A stretch of DNA of 64,000 nucleotides from G963422705 sp963422705 (lineage in GTDB: Bacteria > Poribacteria > WGA-4E > WGA-3G). The position numbers were made by a program, and so were the translations under genes. Location of the stretch: contig OY730443.1 in NCBI GenBank assembly GCA_963422705.1, positions 3,658,001 through 3,722,000 on the forward strand, written 5' to 3'. Of this stretch, positions 52,990 through 60,902 are shown in pieces. Positions within the stretch are counted from its first letter, which is position 1; every line of letters starts with the position of its first letter. The notes beneath the pieces were generated by a model that did no database searches, was not told where the DNA came from, and was given only the letters and a program-made list of their open reading frames with translations.

Positions 52990-54504
52990 CTAATCCGATA
53001 TATTTGCTGTGAGCCGTTCAGATGTGATGGGCAAGCGAATTTCAAAAGTAGTTCCTGCAGCTCCCGTTTCAATCAGACGGATATTTCCGTGATGATATTC
53101 ATGAAGGATGCGTCTAACTACCGTTAGTCCGAGTCCCCAACCGTGTGCTTTAGTGCTCATGCCCGGTTCAAAAATCTTGCCTCGCATTTGGAACGGTATG
53201 CCTCTGCCGTTATCAGTATACATGACGATAACCTCTGCCCTCCGTTTTTCGTAGCGTGGCTTTATGTATATGCTGCCGGAGGGCTTATCCATCGCGTCCA
53301 ATGAGTTACGAATTAAATTTTCGAACACCCACTGTAAGAGATGTGCGTTGCCGAGCACTGCCGGGAGCTCACATGGAACGAGCGCTATGTGAACGCGCCT
53401 ATTCCCGACATGCGGTAACCGTTTCTCAAAATATGCGAGCACTTCGTTGAAGACGTTCCCTAGTTCAACAGCGGTTATAGGAGGCTGTGTACCTATCATC
53501 CCGAACCGCTCGGTAGTTTTCTGAAGTCGCTGGATGTCCCCTCGCATGTCCACTGCAAGTTGTGCGAGCGTGCTGTCATGCGTCTCTCTACCCCATTCAC
53601 TTAGCAACTCCGTCCATCCAAGCAGGGCGGAAATCGGTGTGCCGAGTTGATGTGCAGTCTCCTTCGCTAAGCCTCCCCAAACCGCGGCGGTTTCATAAGT
53701 CTTGATTCGTCGATAGATAAGCAGACAGGTGATACCTACCGTTGGAAAGGCGACGCAGAGCAAGAAAGGTGCTATAAACCTTAGCTTGTAATACCGCTTT
53801 GTCTCATAATAGAGAGTCCCTTGATGCTGTGTGGGTGTTGTCTGTAGTTCAGCCGAAGCCAGGGCATTTTCGGCGAAGATTTGTGCACGTCGAATTTCAG
53901 TTGGTGTTGCTGTATCCACTGTGACAATATCACCCCAGAGCTGCCATTTCTGTGGCATTCCCGTCGTATCAGTCAGTACAAACGGAATGCGGGCTAATGC
54001 ACTCGGGGCGACATCTCCGTAATAAATTTTGCCGTACACCTTTCTATCCTTGACAAAATGCGGGATTTTGCGCGGCAGATTTTTTTTCTCCATGCGTTCC
54101 AAAGTTGTTTTTAGGAGTTCTTCCTCCTTTGATGTTAACGAAACGCCTTCGATTTGGTTTACCTTTTCGTCAAATTCAGGATTGATACCTCGCGCAATCA
54201 GCGGGCCACCTTGGGCATCGGTGATAATGAATGAGAATTGGCGAGTTCTGTCCGCTGCGAGCGTTTCCTGCTTGACAATCTGAATTAATTTCTCCTGCAA
54301 TGTCCTATCTTCTACGCCCGGGAGCAACACGGTGAGGTTAACGAAAATGTCAACTTGTGCCTCAATATCCGCATCTAATTGTGCAATTTGTCGCGTATAA
54401 TAGGCGAAGGCAACAATCAGCGTGCCTAATCCGACGATGAAGTAAGTGAGCATGAGGCGTCCGGTCGCGTAACTTGGGAGAATACCACCATTCAACCGTA
54501 ACAT
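52990..54504 (-). CDS. Membrane sensor histidine kinase
   Basis: 504 residues, ATG 54504 with AGAGG 5 bases upstream. Two transmembrane helices (about 18-38 and 245-265) bracket a periplasmic sensor of about 200 residues. The H-box reads GGLAKETAHQLGTPISALLGW near 278-298, the AHQLGTP form typical of Bacteroidetes-like kinases. Then come the ATPase motifs NLIRNSLDAM (N) near 400, TDNGRGIP (G1) near 432 and GWGLGLTVVRRI (G2) near 459. It has the layout expected for the partner of the PorX-like regulator encoded 180 bp downstream; the pairing itself is inferred from position. The promoter at 54563-54591 precedes it. Confidence 0.92.
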   Translation of the reverse strand: MLRLNGGILPSYATGRLMLTYFIVGLGTLIVAFAYYTRQIAQLDADIEAQVDIFVNLTVLLPGVEDRTLQEKLIQIVKQETLAADRTRQFSFIITDAQGGPLIARGINPEFDEKVNQIEGVSLTSKEEELLKTTLERMEKKNLPRKIPHFVKDRKVYGKIYYGDVAPSALARIPFVLTDTTGMPQKWQLWGDIVTVDTATPTEIRRAQIFAENALASAELQTTPTQHQGTLYYETKRYYKLRFIAPFLLCVAFPTVGITCLLIYRRIKTYETAAVWGGLAKETAHQLGTPISALLGWTELLSEWGRETHDSTLAQLAVDMRGDIQRLQKTTERFGMIGTQPPITAVELGNVFNEVLAYFEKRLPHVGNRRVHIALVPCELPAVLGNAHLLQWVFENLIRNSLDAMDKPSGSIYIKPRYEKRRAEVIVMYTDNGRGIPFQMRGKIFEPGMSTKAHGWGLGLTVVRRILHEYHHGNIRLIETGAAGTTFEIRLPITSERLTANISD

Positions 54505-54562
54505 AATGCCTCTTTGGATAAATCAAATCGCTTCCTACCTTTAACCTTTTACTATTATTAAT

Positions 54563-54591
54563 ATTATAGCACGTTCCGAACCGTTTTTCAA
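54563..54591 (-). promoter_or_regulatory. Extended -10 promoter of the histidine kinase gene
   Basis: On the minus strand: TTGAAA (54591-54586), 17-base spacer ending in TGC, perfect TATAAT (54568-54563). The TGn makes an extended -10. Predicted start near 54556, about 52 nt before the ATG. Confidence 0.7.
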
Positions 54592-54619
54592 GTTTATTTC
54601 CTTTCTCGTATTTTGGAAT

Positions 54620-54648
54620 TTGACATTTCTCGTAAGTGCTGCTAAAAT
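54620..54648 (+). promoter_or_regulatory. Candidate promoter of the HAD/epimerase genes
   Basis: Perfect TTGACA at 54620-54625, 17-base spacer, TAAAAT at 54643-54648. Predicted start near 54655, leaving an unusually long leader of about 200 nt before the gene at 54859. Confidence 0.6.
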
Positions 54649-54858
54649 TAAAAACATCGAAAGACTCGCATGCATACTTCTGATGAACTTAAGCTACCGC
54701 TTCTTAACGAGCGCGCAAGAAACGGCTGCTACACCGCATGATTCTTCAAACGGAAGAAGGTAGAAGCTCAGTCCGAATACCAAGTTTACCGGCAATAAAG
54801 TGGGTATGGCTCGCGAGAATTTTTTTACACAATCCTTCCAAGAAAGTAGAGATGTTCA

Positions 54859-55587
54859 ATGCTCAAAGCAATAACGTTTGACTTTTGGCAAACACTGTAT
54901 GCGGATTCTCACGAGAAATGGCAGGCGCGCCAGCAAATGCGCGTGACTCGGTTACATGCTTATCTCGCAAGTCGCGGGTATTCTTGCACTTTGGATGAAA
55001 TTCATGCTGGCGTTGATGCCGCTTATGATTTGACGAGTGTCCGATGGCACCAGCACTTAGGTGTGTCCGTAGAAACGTGCATGGTGCTATTTGCGGAAAA
55101 GCTAAACCTTACGCTTGATAAAACTGAAATATCGGCGCTTGTTTCATTGCTGGGGGAGGTGTTCTTGGAATTACCACCCCTTCTGATTCCGCATGTGAAA
55201 CCCGTTATCACCGAATTAAGTCAAAGTTATTCGCTTGGTGTTATCTCGGATTCGGCGTTGACACCGGGGAGTTTTGCACGTCAGTTAATGGAACGCGATA
55301 AAATTTTACAATTCTTTAAGGCATTCACGTTCTCGGATGAAACTAAACATACCAAGCCTGAAAGGGTACAGTTCTACGCAACATTGACGAAGCTTCATGC
55401 AGAGCCGAGTGAGACGGTTCATATTGGGGATATTGTCCGAACCGATATTGTTGGCGCAAAGAATACCGGAATGAAGGCGATTCGTTTCTCCGGATTTAAC
55501 CGCAGCGAAACGGATGACACCCTGAGCGATGCTGTCGTTGACGATTACCGTCAACTTGAAGATGTCATTAAGAATCTTTTCACGTAA
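54859..55587 (+). CDS. HAD-superfamily hydrolase
   Basis: 242 residues. Motif I is TFDFWQTLY at residues 6-14, where the second Asp of the usual DxDGT is Trp; motif II VISDSA near 133; a lysine after ETKHTKP near 160; and motif III HIGDIVRTDIVGAKNTGM near 192-210. A four-helix cap lies between residues 15 and 100. The nucleophile Asp is present but the general acid is absent, as in haloacid dehalogenases and some phosphatase subgroups, so the chemistry is uncertain. It is followed 57 bp later by the epimerase gene on the same strand. Confidence 0.85.
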   Translation: MLKAITFDFWQTLYADSHEKWQARQQMRVTRLHAYLASRGYSCTLDEIHAGVDAAYDLTSVRWHQHLGVSVETCMVLFAEKLNLTLDKTEISALVSLLGEVFLELPPLLIPHVKPVITELSQSYSLGVISDSALTPGSFARQLMERDKILQFFKAFTFSDETKHTKPERVQFYATLTKLHAEPSETVHIGDIVRTDIVGAKNTGMKAIRFSGFNRSETDDTLSDAVVDDYRQLEDVIKNLFT

Positions 55588-55644
55588 TCGCTTTTTGTAA
55601 GACTCAATCCTGTTAGATATGTTTTTTAGGAGGAGGAATAAAGT

Positions 55645-56568
55645 ATGTCAGCTATATTGGTTACGGGTGCTACCGGATTCATCGGCAGTCGTGTCTGTGA
55701 TTCGCTGATAGAAAAGGGAGAGGAGGTTGTGGTAGTATCGCGTAATCCAGCACGCGCCCAAACCTCTTTAAGCGCGGTAAAGGACGTCTACGGATGGAAT
55801 GCGGAGACAGATTTTATTCCTTCAGAGGCCACTTCGGACATAAGAGCAGTGGTGCATTTAGCGGGTGAGACTATCGCCGGCAGATGGAATGAAAAGAAAA
55901 AGCAGCGTATCCGGGATAGCCGGATTTTGTCGACACGGTGTCTCGTTGAATCGCTGCGGAATGCACAGAACAGAGCCGCGGTGCTTGTCTGTGCATCAGC
56001 AATCGGATACTACGGGGAGAGTGGAGACGCGCAATTTACTGAAACTTCGCCCCCTGGTACCGATTTTCTCGCTAATGTCTGCCAAGAATGGGAGGCAGAA
56101 GCACAGAAAGCGACGGCACTCGGAATTCGCGTTGTCATGGTTCGGATTGGACTCGTCCTGGGAGTCGGAGGTGGCCTTTTGAAGCAGGTACTCCCGCCCT
56201 TTAAAATGGGAGTCGGGGGCAAACTTGGAAGCGGCAATCAGTGGATGTCATGGGTTCAAGTTGATGATGTCGTCGGCATTATTATGCACGCTTTGGAAAA
56301 TACCGAGTTAAGCGGGCCGCTGAATGCCACAGCACCAACGCCTGTTAGAAACACCGAATTCACTAAAACCCTTGGCTCGGTAATCGCCCGGCCGACGTTA
56401 TTTCCCGTGCCGCTAGTAGTCCTGAAGGGAATGATGGGCGAATTTGCGGATTTCATCATGCTCAGCCAACGTGTGATACCAGAGAAAACTGAACAGAGCG
56501 GCTACCAGTTTCAGTATCGGACGCTTGAACCCGCGCTAAAGGCATGCCTAAAAAAAAGGGAAGCATGA
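55645..56568 (+). CDS. TIGR01777-type (YfcH/SDR39U1) epimerase
   Basis: 307 residues; RBS AGGAGGAGG. Extended short-chain dehydrogenase with a Rossmann NAD(P) motif GATGFIGS at 8-15, VVHLAGETIAGRWNEKKK near 72, SAIGYYGESGD with the active-site tyrosine near 119, and the C-terminal DUF1731 segment. Homologues are widely distributed and often encoded near cell-division or envelope genes. They are annotated as sugar-nucleotide epimerases, but the substrate is not established. Probably an operon with the HAD enzyme. It converges with the ThiF-like gene. Confidence 0.9.
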   Translation: MSAILVTGATGFIGSRVCDSLIEKGEEVVVVSRNPARAQTSLSAVKDVYGWNAETDFIPSEATSDIRAVVHLAGETIAGRWNEKKKQRIRDSRILSTRCLVESLRNAQNRAAVLVCASAIGYYGESGDAQFTETSPPGTDFLANVCQEWEAEAQKATALGIRVVMVRIGLVLGVGGGLLKQVLPPFKMGVGGKLGSGNQWMSWVQVDDVVGIIMHALENTELSGPLNATAPTPVRNTEFTKTLGSVIARPTLFPVPLVVLKGMMGEFADFIMLSQRVIPEKTEQSGYQFQYRTLEPALKACLKKREA

Positions 56569-56603
56569 ACACAAAACGCTACCAACCGTTTTTATCTTTT
56601 GAC

Positions 56604-57410
56604 TTACCACCGGACCTGACAGAATTCCTCATAATCGATTAACTCATGGATGCTCGGCGCTTCACCACACATCGGACATTTTTCATCCTGACGTAACTTT
56701 AGCCTTCTGAAATCCATTGTTAACGCATTAAAGAGCAAGAGGTTTCCAATTAAGGGCTCACCGATGTTCAACAGAAGCTTAATCGCTTCAACGGCTTGAA
56801 TTGTTCCGATAATACCGGGCAGTACGCCAAAGACTCCTGCTTCTTGACAACTCGGCACCATCCCCGGGGGCGGTGGTTCCGGATAAAGGCAGCGATAGCA
56901 GGGGCCCTTCCCTGGGTAAAACACCGTCACTTGCCCCTCAAACTGGAAGATGCTTCCATGCACAATCGATTTCCCTAACATCACTGCCGCATCGTTGAGC
57001 AGGTAACGCGTCGGTAAATTGTCACACCCATCTACAATCAGCTCGTATTGTTCCAAAATCCGGAAAACGTTTTCTGAATTGAGCCGTTCATTGTACGTTA
57101 TCACCTTAACATCCGGATTCATTTCAGCGATAGTTGCTTCTGCCGACTTCGTTTTTAGGGTGCCGATATCGCTAGTCCCGTGCAAAATCTGACGCTGCAA
57201 ATTGCTCAGGGCTACCACATCGTCATCGATGATACCGAGGGTACCGACACCCGCCGCTGCGAGGTAGACACCTACCGGTGAACCGAGTCCACCCGCTCCG
57301 ATGAGGAGTACTTTTGATTCAAGTAGGCGTGTCTGCCCCATCCCACCGACTTCTTTCAGAATAATATGCCGGCTGTATCGCTCAATCTGTTCAGTGGTGA
57401 AATTAAACAT
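56604..57410 (-). CDS. ThiF/MoeB/HesA-family adenylyltransferase
   Basis: 268 residues from ATG 57410, which has GGAGGT 5 bases upstream; longer in-frame starts lie inside the preceding gene. E1-like enzyme that adenylates the C-terminal glycine of a ubiquitin-like sulfur carrier (ThiS, MoaD or similar). Features are RYSRHIILKEVGGMGQ near 11, the ATP loop GAGGLGSP at 38-45, DGCDNLPTRYLLND near 130, zinc cysteines CYRC near 175 and CPMC near 250, and the catalytic Cys in PSCQEAGVFGVLPG. No rhodanese domain. The stop of the preceding 192-residue gene is one base before this ATG, so the two are coupled. No sulfur-carrier gene is visible in the window. Confidence 0.92.
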   Translation of the reverse strand: MFNFTTEQIERYSRHIILKEVGGMGQTRLLESKVLLIGAGGLGSPVGVYLAAAGVGTLGIIDDDVVALSNLQRQILHGTSDIGTLKTKSAEATIAEMNPDVKVITYNERLNSENVFRILEQYELIVDGCDNLPTRYLLNDAAVMLGKSIVHGSIFQFEGQVTVFYPGKGPCYRCLYPEPPPPGMVPSCQEAGVFGVLPGIIGTIQAVEAIKLLLNIGEPLIGNLLLFNALTMDFRRLKLRQDEKCPMCGEAPSIHELIDYEEFCQVRW

Positions 57411-57411
57411 C

Positions 57412-57990
57412 TCAACCTCCCAAATTTGAGAGAAGTTCTGAAATGGTTTTGTTGGAGTCCGCAGAAATCCGGAGCGCAAAACGTTCGCGCACATCCTCCG
57501 AAATCCGTTCTAACGTGAAATCATCGTTGCCGTACATCTGCCGTAGCACCGGGGTAAGAACTTGCTGAATTGCCTCGGCTGTCTCTGGCGTATTCGGTGC
57601 GATGTGACGGTTGTTCACCATAAACAGGATGTCCGCACCGCTGAAATGCACGGCGTCTTCCAATTCGACAGACGTTTCAAGTTGTTCACATTTCGCGAGT
57701 ACTTCCGCGAGAGCGTGGCGAATCTTTTCAGAGTTATCACCATCTACAGCGTGTTTCCGGTTATAGAGGAACCCAGGCTCGTTCCAGTCGTTGTCAATAC
57801 TATAGTTGGCCCGCTTGGAGATGAGCAGCACGCCTGGCCCCGCGTCAACATGTGAATAGTCTGCGTAATTCAAATAATCGTCCTGTTCATTATCATCCAT
57901 CCATCTGTTGAAGACTTTGATGAAGTTCGTGTAGTTAATACGACTGTCTTTCGTCGTGAAGACCTTGATGTTAATTTGTTGTAAATCCAT
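57412..57990 (-). CDS. Conserved hypothetical protein coupled to the ThiF-like gene
   Basis: 192 residues. I do not recognise a named domain, though the N-terminal pattern IKVFTTKDSRINYTNFIKVFNRWM followed by DAGPGVLLISKRANYSIDN and EPGFLYNRK reminds me of an uncharacterised family also found in cyanobacteria. No signal peptide or membrane segment. The C-terminal half is helical (SEKIRHALAEVLAKCEQLE, AEAIQQVLTPVLRQMYG). Coupled by one base to the ThiF-like gene, it is a candidate substrate, carrier or partner of that enzyme; this rests on context only. It lies 75 bp behind the mannonate-dehydratase-like gene. Confidence 0.75.
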   Translation of the reverse strand: MDLQQINIKVFTTKDSRINYTNFIKVFNRWMDDNEQDDYLNYADYSHVDAGPGVLLISKRANYSIDNDWNEPGFLYNRKHAVDGDNSEKIRHALAEVLAKCEQLETSVELEDAVHFSGADILFMVNNRHIAPNTPETAEAIQQVLTPVLRQMYGNDDFTLERISEDVRERFALRISADSNKTISELLSNLGG

Positions 57991-58065
57991 GGTGAATGTG
58001 CAAAAAGATCCTTTCGTAATAGCACGGAAGCGGATATGATATCCAATTCCACTTTGTCTGCGTAC

Positions 58066-59082
58066 CTACTGAACTTGCTCGTTTGCGCGTTTCACCAGCG
58101 CGTTCATGTATGCAATCGTATACGCTGTTCCTACGCGATGTTCACCTGCCATGCTTGGAATATGGTCAGGAATCATCACACCGTTGAAGTCTACTTCGCG
58201 AAGCACTTTTGCGATTTGGTACATATCTTGGTATCCGTTGTCGACAAATGTTTCAACGAAGTGTGGCAGGGGCCTGTCGACGTTGCGAAAGTGCACCTTA
58301 AAAATCTTTCCCCGTTCGCCGAAGTACCGGATTGACTCAATGACACCCTTGCCCATCAATTTGCCACCTTCTAGCCAGCAGCCAACACAGAAGCACATCC
58401 CGACATTGGGGCTATCGGCGATTTCAAGGGCGCGTTTGTATCCTTCAAAGCTGCTGAAGATACAGCGTGGAATTCCTGCTAGATGCACAGCGGGCGGATC
58501 ATCAGGATGGATGCCTATCATAACCCCTGCCTCCTCAGCGACGGGTGCGGCCTGCTTGATAAAGTAGGTATAGTTATCCCAGAGTTCTTCCTCACTGTAT
58601 TCACGTCCGTGTGATAAGGGCATGGGATAGGTTTTCCCACCCCAGTGGCCTTCGTGCGCGGCCGCCAGGTTGAATGCCCTAGCACTCGCGCCACCACGGG
58701 TTGTTTCGCGCTCAGTGCTCCAGATGCCGTTGCCCATGTGCGCGTACGTCGTATATGGAATGCCGGCCCTTCCTAAATCACGAATGTAGCGTTTATACTG
58801 TTCAATCTTCGCATCCCGGTTCTCCAGATTGAGCACGATTCCATCCTGATTGTGAACATCACTGTTGCCGAACCCGTAGATTTTCAGCCCGGCGTTCTCA
58901 AAAATCTCACGACGGCTCATGAAATAGTCGTAGTTTGCATTTTCACCATTCGTCCAGAGAACGACATATTCGACGTCCATCTGCTTAACAAACTGCAGCT
59001 CTGCTTGGCTCGGTTCCGGCGACATCTGTGCGGTGACTTTGATACCCGGTTCAATGTTTTGCAATGGATTCCGCGTTGCCAT
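58066..59082 (-). CDS. Mannonate dehydratase-like (UxuA-family) TIM-barrel enzyme
   Basis: 338 residues from ATG 59082 with GGGAGG just upstream; a longer frame to 59112 lacks an RBS. UxuA dehydrates D-mannonate to 2-keto-3-deoxygluconate in hexuronate breakdown, using a divalent metal. Metal-site segments: GIHPDDPP near 194, NVGMCFCVGCW near 237, KVHFRNVD near 268 and IPDHIPSM near 308. It begins without the usual MxxxxR(W)xG start of E. coli UxuA and is somewhat shorter (E. coli 394), so a related sugar-acid dehydratase or isomerase is possible. It lies 101 bp behind the sulfatase gene, suggesting joint use of a sulfated, uronate-containing glycan. Confidence 0.82.
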   Translation of the reverse strand: MATRNPLQNIEPGIKVTAQMSPEPSQAELQFVKQMDVEYVVLWTNGENANYDYFMSRREIFENAGLKIYGFGNSDVHNQDGIVLNLENRDAKIEQYKRYIRDLGRAGIPYTTYAHMGNGIWSTERETTRGGASARAFNLAAAHEGHWGGKTYPMPLSHGREYSEEELWDNYTYFIKQAAPVAEEAGVMIGIHPDDPPAVHLAGIPRCIFSSFEGYKRALEIADSPNVGMCFCVGCWLEGGKLMGKGVIESIRYFGERGKIFKVHFRNVDRPLPHFVETFVDNGYQDMYQIAKVLREVDFNGVMIPDHIPSMAGEHRVGTAYTIAYMNALVKRANEQVQ

Positions 59083-59183
59083 GTCATGCCTCCCTTTATA
59101 GGAATTACACAAATTCAGTTTATTGGGTGGGCTATTATTAAGCGTTCGTGAGGATTTTTCAGCATCATCGTGCCTTGCTCGTG

Positions 59184-60581
59184 CTACTCTTCGTCCTGTG
59201 CCTCTGCCTTCAGCCGGTACAATTCTGATTTCAACGCTGGCACAATGTCTGCGTAGGCGGGCTCATTGTAGACGTTGCGCATTTCATTCGGATCCTTTTC
59301 TAAATCGAAGAGTTCCCATTCCGGTGTTTTCGGTTCATCAACCGAGCCGGTTGTTCCGAGTGCCTCGCCGTAGTAGTAAATTAGCTTGTATTGATGCGTA
59401 CGGATTCCATAGTGTGCTGCCACGTAGTGATGCGAGAGATGCATCCAGTAACGGTAATACATTGACGTGCGCCAATCGTTAGGGGTTTCCCCATTAAACA
59501 GTGGGCGGAGGCTGTGTCCCTGCATATCATTTGGAATGGCAGCGCCTGCGTAATCGAGCCAGGTTTCGGCGAAGTCAATGTTCAATGCCATCGCGTCGCA
59601 TGAACTGCCCGGCTGAATTTCACGCGGATATTGGACAATAAACGGCATCCGCAGCGATTCTTCGTACATGAATCTTTTGTCGTACCAACCGTGTTCCCCC
59701 AAAAAGAACCCTTGGTCAGAAGTATAGATAACTATCGTATCATCAGAAACGCCATCAGCGTCAAGATAATCAAGCATTCGTCCGACATTATCATCAATAG
59801 AGGCGACGCACCGGAGATATTCCTTGATGTAACGTTGATAGTGCCAGCGCGCCAATTCTTCATCTGTCAACCCGTCGGGTGGGGGGCCGAGTTTATCAAT
59901 CTTCAGGTCTCTCTCATTCATATCACCGAAAACTCGCATTTTCGCTTCCTTCGCGGCATTCGCACGATTGGCGTAATCGTCAAAGAAGGTATCAGGGAGT
60001 GGAACATCGTGTTCTTCAAACAGATGTGCGTGCTTTTCATCCGAATCCCATGGGCGGTGCGGTGCTTTGTGGTGACACATCAGGAAGAACGGTTTCTGCC
60101 GTTCCCGATGCTGCAGCCATTCTAACGAGAAATCTGTGATGATGTCTGTCGTGTAACCTTTGTGTGTTTTCTCGCCATCTGTTCCAAGCATCACCGGATT
60201 GTGGTAGAGTCCCTGTCCGGGTAAAACGTTCCAATAGTCAAATCCTGTCGGATCAGAGATACCCCCGTGCCCTAGGTGCCATTTGCCTACCATAGCTGTC
60301 TCATAACCGGAGGCTTGGAGCATTTTGGCAACGTTTGGCTTTCTTCCATCAATTTTGTCTGCCAACGTTTTGACACCGTTGAGGTGGCTATGCTTCCCAG
60401 TCAGAATATTGGCTCGGCTGGGGGTACAAATTGAATTGACACAGAAACAGTTATGGAGAATCATACCGCTATCTGCAATCCTGTCTAAATTCGGGGTTTC
60501 ATTGATTCGACTGCCGTAGCAACTCATCGCATGTGCGGCGTGATCATCGGACATGATAAATAGAATATTGGGCCTGTTCAA
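59184..60581 (-). CDS. Formylglycine-dependent sulfatase
   Basis: 465 residues from TTG 60581, supported by GAGGAAG 8 bases upstream. The type I sulfatase motif CTPSR begins at Cys52; this cysteine must be converted to formylglycine by an FGE. Metal-binding DD lies at 12-13, GKWHLGHGG near 98, and DQGFFLGEHGWYDK near 292. No signal peptide is visible, so it may act in the cytoplasm unless the start is further upstream. It is likely the head of the minus-strand run with the mannonate-dehydratase-like gene; the promoter is at 60721-60750. The only FGE-family gene in the window (19145-20053) lacks the catalytic cysteines. Confidence 0.93.
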   Translation of the reverse strand: MNRPNILFIMSDDHAAHAMSCYGSRINETPNLDRIADSGMILHNCFCVNSICTPSRANILTGKHSHLNGVKTLADKIDGRKPNVAKMLQASGYETAMVGKWHLGHGGISDPTGFDYWNVLPGQGLYHNPVMLGTDGEKTHKGYTTDIITDFSLEWLQHRERQKPFFLMCHHKAPHRPWDSDEKHAHLFEEHDVPLPDTFFDDYANRANAAKEAKMRVFGDMNERDLKIDKLGPPPDGLTDEELARWHYQRYIKEYLRCVASIDDNVGRMLDYLDADGVSDDTIVIYTSDQGFFLGEHGWYDKRFMYEESLRMPFIVQYPREIQPGSSCDAMALNIDFAETWLDYAGAAIPNDMQGHSLRPLFNGETPNDWRTSMYYRYWMHLSHHYVAAHYGIRTHQYKLIYYYGEALGTTGSVDEPKTPEWELFDLEKDPNEMRNVYNEPAYADIVPALKSELYRLKAEAQDEE

Positions 60582-60902
60582 TTTTGCTTCCTCTGGAATA
60601 CTTGATAGCGCCCTCCTTAATATCGGCGTGAAAACAACTGATAAGGTGAACGCGTCGCTTTGATTTTTGGAATTTCTCGCGAAAATCGTCGAAAATCAAT
60701 TTCGATTCTCCGTGGCGAATATTATAACACAATTGCCATGTTTCTGACAAATGAAATCTACGTTCAGTCCAAAGTCATTTAACTTTTTGTTATCTCAAAG
60801 TTTGAAAAGTGGTATAGAAAAAAGATAGCAGAAACCGCAGGTATTTTACATCTGTTGAGTACCCGCGTTCTATGAAGTTAGGTGATTTTATTTTGGAATT
60901 AT
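60582..60902. other. Intergenic region upstream of the sulfatase gene
   Basis: 321 bp with the sulfatase promoter (60721-60750, minus) and about 130 nt of leader containing an adjacent repeat GAAAATCGTCGAAAATC. No terminator with T-tract is seen after the helicase gene. A 68-codon minus frame here has no coding character. Confidence 0.6.
60721..60750 (-). promoter_or_regulatory. Candidate extended -10 promoter of the sulfatase run
   Basis: On the minus strand: TTGTCA (60750-60745), 18-base spacer ending in TGT, perfect TATAAT (60726-60721). Predicted start near 60714, leader of about 130 nt. Confidence 0.65.

Larger units (their letters stand above)
54505..54858. other. Divergent region kinase / HAD gene
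   Basis: 354 bp with back-to-back promoters (54563-54591 minus, 54620-54648 plus). The plus-strand leader is about 200 nt and contains a 23-codon frame (54670-54741) whose status is unclear. No other structure was recognised. Confidence 0.65.

Noticed and set aside
38..54675. A 15-base identity (GAAAGACTCGCATGC) between 38-52 and 54659-54673 that looked like a repeat.
   Set aside because: A few such matches are expected by chance in a window of this size, and the flanks do not match.
60544..60750. A 68-codon minus-strand frame in front of the sulfatase gene.
   Set aside because: It overlaps the promoter and the sulfatase start and shows no coding character.
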